Positions 57,459-64,000 of a DNA stretch of 64,000 nucleotides are shown here, piece after piece (within the stretch, counting starts at the first letter, position 1; every line of letters starts with the position of its first letter). The DNA comes from Myxococcales bacterium (lineage in GTDB: Bacteria > Myxococcota_A > Polyangia > Polyangiales > JADJMO01): the NCBI GenBank assembly GCA_016709545.1, contig JADJMO010000021.1:124001-188000 (forward strand), written 5' to 3'. The notes beneath the pieces are model-generated. The model worked only from the letters and a program-made list of their open reading frames with translations, was not told the DNA's origin and did not search any database. The position numbers were made by a program, and so were the translations under genes.

Positions 57459-58700
57459 ATGGCCAAGGAACAACGTAAGCCCGCGACGAAAGTTTCCGGT
57501 CGAGGTCACCGAGCTGCGTTCGAGCACGCCCGGGACGTCCGACCCCAGGCAATCACCGGTCGCGAGCGCCCCCGGGACATCATCGAGGGGCGTTTTCCCG
57601 CCTACGTGGGGCGCCAGGAGCGGATCGCCTACGAAATCATGCGGCGCTGCGTGGAGGAAGACGCCCGCATCTTCCTGACCCTGTCCGGCGCCATGACCCC
57701 GGCCGGCCTGCACGCGAGCTGCATCATCCCGCTGATCGAGCGCGGTCTGATCGACGCCATCACGACGACCGGCGCCAACCTCTACCATGACGCCCACCGC
57801 GTCATCGGCCACCGCATCCGCGAGATCGACCCCAACGCGGGCGACCTCCAGTACCGCCTGGCGCGGATCATCCGCATCTACGACCTCGGCTTCCACGAGG
57901 AGGTGTTGCTCGACACCGACCGCCTGTTCTCGGCGATCCTGCGCCGGCCCGAGCTGCAGCGCCGCATGACCACGACCGAGCTGCACTACGAGCTCGGGCG
58001 CCACATCGCCAAGATCGAGGACGCGCTCGGCGTGGCCGAGCCCTCGCTGCTCGCCACCGCCTACCGCTACGGCGTGCCGATCTTCGTGGGCGCCGTGCAG
58101 GACGGCTCCATCTTCCTGAACGTCGTCAAGCTGCGCGCCATGCTCGGTGAGGCGTTCAAGCTCGAGATCGACGTGTGCGCCGACGTGTTCGAGATGGGCG
58201 CCATCCAGCACCACTGCTTCGCCATCGAGAAGCGCAAGATGGCGGTGTGGATCCTCGGGGGCGGCGTGCCCAAGAACTACACGCTCCAGGGCGAGCCGCT
58301 CCTCGATCAGATCCTCGGCGTGCCCACCCACGGGTTCGACTACGACGTGCAGTTCTGCGTCGACCCGGTCGACAACGGCGCGCTCTCCTCGTGTCCGGCG
58401 GGCGAGGGCCACACCTGGGGCAAGGTCAGCGCCGAGAGCGTCGCGTACGGCTCGATGTACGTGCACACCGACGTCACGGCGGTGTTCCCGTGGATCACCT
58501 ACGCGCTGCTGTCCGACCCGGCGCTGCGCCGCAAGCCCGGGCGGCTCTACGACCACCGCAAGCCGGCGATCGCCGCGCTGCAGGTCAAGGTCGACAAGAA
58601 CCGCCGCAAGCTGCAGGCGACCATCGAGTACCCGCTCCCCTCGCGCGACAAGAAGCTGCGCGTGGGCGGGAAGAAGAAGGCCAAGAAGGCCGCGAAGTAG
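57459..58700 (+). CDS. Deoxyhypusine synthase family enzyme
   Basis: A 413-residue protein with a basic leader. It follows the DHS fold: IFLTLSGAMTPAGLHASCII, HHCFAIEKRKMAVWILGGGV, VPTHGFDYDVQFCVDPVDNG, and the catalytic lysine Lys322 in HTWGKVSAESVA. In archaea and eukaryotes DHS modifies eIF5A with spermidine; bacterial members of the family include homospermidine synthases. I cannot tell which reaction applies. The C-terminus is Lys-rich (KKKAKKAAK). It is divergent from the sigma factor gene. Confidence 0.88.
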   Translation: MAKEQRKPATKVSGRGHRAAFEHARDVRPQAITGRERPRDIIEGRFPAYVGRQERIAYEIMRRCVEEDARIFLTLSGAMTPAGLHASCIIPLIERGLIDAITTTGANLYHDAHRVIGHRIREIDPNAGDLQYRLARIIRIYDLGFHEEVLLDTDRLFSAILRRPELQRRMTTTELHYELGRHIAKIEDALGVAEPSLLATAYRYGVPIFVGAVQDGSIFLNVVKLRAMLGEAFKLEIDVCADVFEMGAIQHHCFAIEKRKMAVWILGGGVPKNYTLQGEPLLDQILGVPTHGFDYDVQFCVDPVDNGALSSCPAGEGHTWGKVSAESVAYGSMYVHTDVTAVFPWITYALLSDPALRRKPGRLYDHRKPAIAALQVKVDKNRRKLQATIEYPLPSRDKKLRVGGKKKAKKAAK

Positions 58701-58744
58701 CGCCGACAGGCCCCGCGTGTGCTACCCGCGGGGCCTGCTCTGCT

Positions 58745-60778
58745 TCAGGTGCCTTCGCGGACGAACACGAGCTCGAGGGCGTGGGAGCCGTCGACCGGGT
58801 CGACCGCATACAGCACCGCGCCGCCGCAGCCGAACGAGAGGCCACCGAACGGACGCGGGCTGCGCGACTCGTTGGCGAGCAGCTTGGGCACACCGCTGCC
58901 GATGCCGTTCCAGGCGTAGGCGCGGAGGCGACGCCCCGGGCCGCCGCTCGTGTCGGTCGGAGCCACCGACGCGACGTAGATCGCCGAGCGGTGGGTGCCG
59001 TCGCCCACGCCCGAGGGCACGTGCGTGAAGAAGCCGCCGGACTCGTCCGACGCCACCACGACGAACGCCTCGAGCGAGCCCGCGTTGTTGTGCGCGAGGA
59101 TCGGCGCGGTCTTGGCGCCGTCGACCGCGCTGTTCGCGCCGACCGTGAAGCCGCCCGCGCCGTCCACGTAGGGGTACATGTCGCCCGGGAGGTTGCGCAG
59201 CTCGTAGGTGCCGGCGAGGACCGGGTCCCAGGTGACGGTCTTCTTGGTCAGATCGATGCGCCCGAGCGCGGTCGTGACGGTGGTGGTCGTGGCGCCCGAC
59301 TTGGACTGGCGCGCGGTCAGGGAGTAGAGGCCCGCGGCGCCGCCGTAGAACGCCGGCGAGAGCGTGACCGGGTCGCCGAAGAGCGGCGAGCCGCCCGTGA
59401 GATCGACCGAGTCCGACCACACCTTGCCGACGCGCGCCTTGAGCACCGCCGAGAACTTGTCCTCGGCGACCTTGAAGAAGAGCGGCGAGCCGTCCCCGAG
59501 CATGACCGCGCCGAGACCGATCGCGTCGTTGCGGTCGGCGCCGAGCTTCTGATCGACCGGGTCCTTCCACGCGCCGCCGGTGTAGCTGCGCGTGATGGCC
59601 TTGAACTGACAGTCCTTGGCGAGCGTGCCCGCCGCGCAGGCGCCCGTCCACGCCGCGTACTCGACCTCGGTCGCCGAGACCGGATAGAGCACGAGGCCCG
59701 GGCTCGCCGGGACGACGCCGTTGCCATCGACCGTCACCTTGGAGAGGAGGCGCGCCGAGAGCCAGCCGTCGGTCGCGGTCCAGGTGCTCGTGACGACCTT
59801 GCGCAGCTCGCCCGTGCCCTCGAGGGCGACGAGCACGATGCTGCCGTCGGCGAGCATGCGGTACTGCGGGGAGCTGCCGAGCGCGCCGAGCTCCGCCTTC
59901 GCGCCAGCCGCGGTCCACGCGCCGGAGAGCGAACGCAGGCGCATCGAAGGGCCGCCCGCGCCCTGCCACACCATCACGCCGAAGCGACCGTCGTCGAACC
60001 CGAAGAGATCGACGGTGGCGCGCCCGGAGCCGCCGTCGAGGGCGAGATCCTGGGTGGTCGTGAACGTGCCCTTGGGGCCCTCGTCGGGCTTGTAGACGAC
60101 GGCCTGGTTGAGCGCGTCGGACGTGCGGACGACGAGCAACTGGCCGGTCGAGGCCTGGAGCGCGGCGACGCTGTCGGTGCCCGCGAGGCCCGGGAAGGCC
60201 GTGGCCACGTCGGGGGACCACTTGCCCTTGACCAGCAGCCGGTAGTGGGTGAGCCCGCCGTTGCCCCAGCCGACGGCGACCGCGCCGCCGCGCACGAGGC
60301 CGATGGCGAGCTGGCTGTCGCTCTTGAGGCCGTCGGCGTCGACGTCGAGCCGCTCGTCGTCGGCGATCTTGCCGGTGTTGACGTCGACCGTGCGCACCCA
60401 GATCGCGTGCCGCGCGCTCGTGTCGATCGCCTCGAGCATCGCGACGACGATGGTGTTGGCGTCGAGCTGGATCATGCCGGCGCGCGCGACGTTGCGGAGG
60501 TTGTCGACGTTGTGGTTGACGCGCAGGGCGGGGGCGAACGCCGGGCCCTTCTTGCACGTGATCGGCGGAGGGGGCGTGTCGGTGGGGGTGTCGGTCGGCC
60601 CGTCCGCGGCGTCGCCGTCTCCGACCGGCGTGTCGCCGGCGGCGGTGTCCGTCCCCGTTTCGGTCAGGGGGTTCTCTGGCTCCTCTTCGCCCTTCGAGCA
60701 CGAAGGGGTGGCCAGCAGAGCCAGGAGGGGAACGGGGGCGAACAGGAGGGGGCGGAGCCACGGGAAGCGGGAAGCCAT
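58745..60778 (-). CDS. Large beta-propeller-like lipoprotein
   Basis: A 677-residue lipoprotein. MASRFPWLRPLLFAPVPLLA to ATPSC is the signal with lipobox; a Thr/Asp/Pro linker follows to about residue 70. The rest shows repeated beta blades: IAIGLVRGGAVAVGWGNGGL-like runs, RFGVMVWQGAGGPSMRLRSL, GSIVLVALEGTGELRKVVTS, GDMYPYVDGAGGFTVGANSA. No catalytic motif. It is of the type that myxobacteria display on their surface; function unknown. It is divergent from the second corA. Confidence 0.75.
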   Translation of the reverse strand: MASRFPWLRPLLFAPVPLLALLATPSCSKGEEEPENPLTETGTDTAAGDTPVGDGDAADGPTDTPTDTPPPPITCKKGPAFAPALRVNHNVDNLRNVARAGMIQLDANTIVVAMLEAIDTSARHAIWVRTVDVNTGKIADDERLDVDADGLKSDSQLAIGLVRGGAVAVGWGNGGLTHYRLLVKGKWSPDVATAFPGLAGTDSVAALQASTGQLLVVRTSDALNQAVVYKPDEGPKGTFTTTQDLALDGGSGRATVDLFGFDDGRFGVMVWQGAGGPSMRLRSLSGAWTAAGAKAELGALGSSPQYRMLADGSIVLVALEGTGELRKVVTSTWTATDGWLSARLLSKVTVDGNGVVPASPGLVLYPVSATEVEYAAWTGACAAGTLAKDCQFKAITRSYTGGAWKDPVDQKLGADRNDAIGLGAVMLGDGSPLFFKVAEDKFSAVLKARVGKVWSDSVDLTGGSPLFGDPVTLSPAFYGGAAGLYSLTARQSKSGATTTTVTTALGRIDLTKKTVTWDPVLAGTYELRNLPGDMYPYVDGAGGFTVGANSAVDGAKTAPILAHNNAGSLEAFVVVASDESGGFFTHVPSGVGDGTHRSAIYVASVAPTDTSGGPGRRLRAYAWNGIGSGVPKLLANESRSPRPFGGLSFGCGGAVLYAVDPVDGSHALELVFVREGT

Positions 60779-60835
60779 GCGCTCCCCAAGCTACCACGCC
60801 CGAAGCGAGACGCCCGCGCGGTAGGATGCCCGCCG

Positions 60836-61825
60836 ATGCCGGCCCCGAACTTCCGCGCTCTGTCCCTCGTGGACGGACAGATCGTCGCGCACGCCCGCCT
60901 GGACGACGCTCTCCAGGCCCTCCGGGACGAGCACGTCACCTGGATCGACCTCTTCGGACGGGACGAGGCGAACGAGCGGCTGCTCGGCCCCGATGGGCTC
61001 GGGATCCATCCGCTCATCGTCGAGGACGTCTTCAACGACTGCGTCCGGCCGAAGATCGAGGACTACCAGTCGTACTTGTATCTGTTGTTCCACGCCCCCT
61101 CGCTCCAGCCCCGGGACGACGACCCGGCCACCCTCGATCTGACCGAGATCGACGTCTTGCTGGGCGACTTCTGGGTGGTGACCCACCACGCGCAGCCGTC
61201 CGCCGCCATGGACGCGGTCTTCTCCGAGATCGAGCGCACGGGCCGCGGATTGCGCAAGGGCGCGGGCTGGGTGGCCCACGCGGTCATCGACCGGATCATC
61301 GACGACTACATCCCGTTGCTCGACCAGCTGGACGACACCATCGAGGAGCTCGAGCAGAAGGTGCTCCACGACACCGGCGGCCCGGACATCCTGCAGCAGA
61401 TCTTCAGCATCAAGCGTCAGCTGCAGCAGCTCCGGCGCGTCTCCGTCCACCAGAAGGAGGTGCTCTACCGGCTGAGCCGCGGCGAGTTCGACGAGATCCC
61501 CGAGCAGGCGATCCCCTACTTCCGGGACATCTACGACCACTTCGTGCGGGTCAGCGACCTCGCCGAGAGCTACCGCGATCTCATCGCCGGCACCTTCGAG
61601 GCGCACCTGTCGGTGCAGTCCAACAAGATGAACGCGATCATGAAGACGCTGACGCTCGCCACCACCATCTTCAACCCGCTGACGTTCCTCGCGGGCGTGT
61701 ACGGCATGAACTTCGAGCACATGCCGGAGCTGAAGAAGCCGTGGGCCTACCCGCTGACCCTGGGCGCGATGGCGCTCATCGCCCTCTCCGTGTTCTGGTT
61801 CTACAAGAAGAAGAAATGGATCTGA
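60836..61825 (+). CDS. corA: CorA family divalent cation transporter
   Basis: A 329-residue CorA. The soluble part has VTWIDLFGRDEANERLL and IHPLIVEDVFN; the long helix includes LDDTIEELEQKVLHDTGG. The two membrane helices (LTLATTIFNPLTFLAGVYGM, LTLGAMALIALSVFWFY) flank YGMNFEHMPEL, the signature plus the acidic loop. It ends in KKKKW. It shares its divergent region with the large lipoprotein gene. The window therefore has two different CorA genes. Confidence 0.93.
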   Translation: MPAPNFRALSLVDGQIVAHARLDDALQALRDEHVTWIDLFGRDEANERLLGPDGLGIHPLIVEDVFNDCVRPKIEDYQSYLYLLFHAPSLQPRDDDPATLDLTEIDVLLGDFWVVTHHAQPSAAMDAVFSEIERTGRGLRKGAGWVAHAVIDRIIDDYIPLLDQLDDTIEELEQKVLHDTGGPDILQQIFSIKRQLQQLRRVSVHQKEVLYRLSRGEFDEIPEQAIPYFRDIYDHFVRVSDLAESYRDLIAGTFEAHLSVQSNKMNAIMKTLTLATTIFNPLTFLAGVYGMNFEHMPELKKPWAYPLTLGAMALIALSVFWFYKKKKWI

Positions 61826-61835
61826 CGCCCCTGGA

Positions 61836-62888
61836 TCACGGGCCCGAGAGCACGTCGACCGAGGTGAAGCTCGCACGGGACTTCTGCGCGTAGAGGCCCA
61901 CCTCGCCGTTGGCGTAGAGCTTGGAGACGGGGATGGTGACCTTGAGCGCGTAGGCCGGGTCCTTGGTGAGCAGCGTGCTCGGGACGCGAGGGTTGAACAC
62001 CCGGCACTCGAGCTCGTACACCGTGCCCGCGGCGTCGCCACCGGCCGGCGTGGCCGTGGTGATCGAGGCGCGCAGGCCCACCGTGTCCCCGACCTTCACC
62101 GGCAGGACGTCCTTCGGGATCGCCGCCTGCGCGGCCTTCGGGCCCGCGTCTCCCACGCCGGGGATCGCGAACGCGACGGGCGCGCAGGGCCCGCCGCTGC
62201 AGGCCGTGGTGGCGGGCGCGACGATGTCGGGCGTGCGCGCGACCGCGAACCCGTTCACGAGCGAGAGCGCGCAGATGTAGAACCGAAAATCGGAGGTGAC
62301 CCGGAGCAGCACGCCGGCGCTGCCACCCGCGTCCTCGAGGTTCGCGATCTCGGTGGTGAGCACGACCGCGCCGGTGGCCGCGCCGATCTTGTTGAAGACG
62401 AAGCGAAGGTCTCCGTCGGCGGTGGTGCCGCCGAGGAAGCTGTCGCCGTCGAGCCCCTCCACGAACTGCCCCGCGCCCGCGCCGACGGCCTTCCAGCTCG
62501 AGAGCGAGCGGAACGGGTCGAAGAGCAGGCGGTTGGCGGCCGAGGCCGAGATGAACGGCTCGGCGGGGAGGCAGGCGGTGCCGATGGCGCCGCCCTCCTG
62601 CCCGGGGTTCTTGACGTTGGGGCAGTTGTCGCAGCTGTCCGGCACGCCGTCGCCGTCCTCCTCGTGCCCGGTGCAGGTGCGGCCGTCGGGGAGGGTGTAG
62701 ACGTCGGGGGCGCTGTCGGTCGCCACCTCGGGATCGGCATCGCCGGCGAGCTCGGAGACCGCGTAGTCCCAGCTGCAGCTCGAGGCGCCCACCGCGAGGA
62801 CGAGGGCCCCTGCGGCTCCGGCGAGCAGCCACGCGCTCAGGTCTCGGGGGAACCCGCGACTCGCTCGACCTCCACGCATTCGCGTCAC
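61836..62888 (-). CDS. Lipoprotein with thrombospondin type 3-like calcium repeat
   Basis: A 350-residue protein. The signal part (WLLAGAAGALVLAVGASSC) has a lipobox-like end. Residues ~70-100 hold HEEDGDGVPDSCDNCPNVKN, a thrombospondin type 3 repeat that binds calcium. The rest is a lectin-like beta region (FDPFRSLSSWKAVGAGAGQF, RFVFNKIGAATGAVVLTTEI, DTVGLRASITTATPAGG) with laminin-G/concanavalin-type spacing. It is 24 bp downstream of the metallophosphatase gene on the same strand and may share a transcript with it. Confidence 0.75.
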   Translation of the reverse strand: MTRMRGGRASRGFPRDLSAWLLAGAAGALVLAVGASSCSWDYAVSELAGDADPEVATDSAPDVYTLPDGRTCTGHEEDGDGVPDSCDNCPNVKNPGQEGGAIGTACLPAEPFISASAANRLLFDPFRSLSSWKAVGAGAGQFVEGLDGDSFLGGTTADGDLRFVFNKIGAATGAVVLTTEIANLEDAGGSAGVLLRVTSDFRFYICALSLVNGFAVARTPDIVAPATTACSGGPCAPVAFAIPGVGDAGPKAAQAAIPKDVLPVKVGDTVGLRASITTATPAGGDAAGTVYELECRVFNPRVPSTLLTKDPAYALKVTIPVSKLYANGEVGLYAQKSRASFTSVDVLSGP

Positions 62889-62911
62889 TATGCCTCACGG
62901 CCGCGGTCGCG

Positions 62912-64000
62912 TCACCCACGCCGGCGGCGGAGCCCCGCGACGACGCACAGGCCCGCGGCCGCGAACAGCCCGAGCCACTCCCCGCGCGTGCCGAGGACCC
63001 CGCAGTTGCACGCCCTGCTCGCTGCCGGGCCGCCGGCCGGCGGAGCAAGTGGAGAAGTGGGCGCCGGGGTCGGCTGCGTGAGGGGAATGGTGCTGGCAGG
63101 TCCCGGGGCCGCCCCACAACCCCAGCCCGCGGTGCCCCCGGGCGCGAACGCGCACCGCTCGATCACCGAGCCGTCGAGGCGGAAGACGGTCATCGTGGCG
63201 CGGGTCTTCTCGAGCTCCACCTTCACGAAGTGGTGGACGGGCTCGAACTTGAGCGCGCCCTCACCCGGGTGGAACTCCTTGTAGAGGGGAGCGCCACCGC
63301 CGCCGCTCACCACGTAGCGCAGGCCGTCGCGCTCGCCGCGCTCGTAGGCGTGATCGTGGCCCGAGATCACCAGGTCGACGCGGTGCTTCTTGAACAGCTG
63401 GGGGATGCGCGCGAGGCGCATCGCCGCGTTCGGGCCGTGGAGGCCGGATGAATAAGGGCCATGATGCATCACCGCGAACCGGTGGACGACGCCTGGCTCG
63501 GTGTCGGCGGCCGTGAGCGCGCCCTCGAGCCAGGTGAGTTCGTCGCTCGCGAAGTCGTCCTGCGCGTCGAGCATGAAGAAGCGCGCCGAGCCGAAGCGGA
63601 ACGTGTACCAGCGCTCGGCGGAGCCCGCGGGCGCAGGGACGCGGAACATGCGCCCGTACCGCTGCGCGCCGTCCGACGTGGGCATCCCGATCTCGTGGTT
63701 GCCGATGACCGGGAACACGCACCGGTCCGAGAGGAGCGGGCGCTCGATGGAGAAGAACTCCGTCCACTGCGCCGGGACGCTGCCGTCGGCGATCATGTCG
63801 CCCGTGTGCACGAGGAAGTCGCTCGGCGTGGCGAGGATGGCCTTCACCACCGCCGCGTGGATCTGCGCGTAGGTGCGGTTGTCGCCGTAGACGACGAACG
63901 AGAGCGCGCGGTCGTCCTCGGGCGCGGTGGTGAAGCCGCCCTTGGCCACGGTGCCGTCGTCGAGGGTCAGCGTGTACGTGTAGGTCGTCGCGGGCTCGAG
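62912..64000 (-). CDS. Purple-acid-phosphatase-like metallophosphoesterase, cut by the window edge
   Basis: The gene runs off the window at 64000. The visible part starts within a fibronectin-like N domain (LEPATTYTYTLTLDDGTVAK), then the phosphoesterase: SFVVYGDNRTY (GDxR), FLVHTGDMIADGS, VIGNHEIGMP (GNH), AVMHHGPYSSG (HHGP) and VISGHDHAYERG (GHDH). These residues bind the two metals. The C-terminus is CNCGVLGTRGEWLGLFAAAG then a basic RRRRG, the MYXO-CTERM type of sorting signal, so it is exported and processed at the surface. A phosphate ester substrate is likely. Confidence 0.9.
   Translation of the reverse strand, partial: LEPATTYTYTLTLDDGTVAKGGFTTAPEDDRALSFVVYGDNRTYAQIHAAVVKAILATPSDFLVHTGDMIADGSVPAQWTEFFSIERPLLSDRCVFPVIGNHEIGMPTSDGAQRYGRMFRVPAPAGSAERWYTFRFGSARFFMLDAQDDFASDELTWLEGALTAADTEPGVVHRFAVMHHGPYSSGLHGPNAAMRLARIPQLFKKHRVDLVISGHDHAYERGERDGLRYVVSGGGGAPLYKEFHPGEGALKFEPVHHFVKVELEKTRATMTVFRLDGSVIERCAFAPGGTAGWGCGAAPGPASTIPLTQPTPAPTSPLAPPAGGPAASRACNCGVLGTRGEWLGLFAAAGLCVVAGLRRRRG

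Overview
This is a G+C-rich 64 kb stretch of a bacterial chromosome, most likely from the Myxococcota (Polyangia-like). The clues are many lipoproteins with long Asp/Thr/Ala/Pro linkers, Ser/Thr kinases fused to other modules, a TIGR02996 protein, WG repeats, a MYXO-CTERM-like tail and strongly GC3-biased codons. I see no rRNA, tRNA, CRISPR array, insertion sequence or prophage. About 59 protein genes fill the window, many in pairs whose start and stop codons overlap.

Layout. 0.2-9.8 kb: WG-repeat protein, DUF924 protein, TIGR02996 protein, polyphosphate kinase 2, a YetA-like lipoprotein, a redoxin-type lipoprotein that reads through an in-frame TGA, a Tudor-like membrane protein and a duplicated Cys-rich secreted protein. 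10-15 kb: a kinase-ATPase overlapping tail to tail with an FHA/AAA/winged-helix regulator. 15-24 kb: three lipoproteins (DUF1554, unknown, CAP domain), CorA, a cytochrome-type lipoprotein and small unknown genes. 23.1-27.5 kb: anti-sigma, ECF sigma, DUF4198 protein, biotin carboxylase and a GST, with overlapping starts and stops. 27.5-33.2 kb: DUF4340 protein, then a TetR/ABC-2 exporter operon with a palindrome on its first start codon. 33-42.8 kb: PLP enzyme, membrane proteins, lipoproteins, DUF4259/DUF4304 pair. 42.8-50.2 kb: a PIN-domain toxin-antitoxin pair, a kinase, two AraC/reductase divergent pairs around a papain-like lipoprotein. 50.2-53.9 kb: selD, a DsbD-like gene and a thiolase. 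54-64 kb: small proteins, LPLAT, a second sigma factor, a deoxyhypusine synthase-like enzyme, a second CorA, large lipoproteins and a metallophosphatase cut by the window edge.

The strongest biological signal is selenium use. Two genes contain an in-frame TGA exactly where a redox-active cysteine is expected: the redoxin lipoprotein (U-T-A-C at 7319-7330) and selD itself (G-A-G-U-A-C-K-I at 51280). The selD UGA is followed at once by a two-part hairpin that fits a bacterial SECIS element. selA, selB and tRNA-Sec are not in the window.

Caution: about 16 single-base frameshifts break otherwise intact genes, most of them between 31 and 50 kb and none after 50.2 kb. They look like sequencing or assembly indels more than true gene decay, so several genes are annotated across the shift. 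The two TGA cases are not frameshifts: the frame is the same on both sides.
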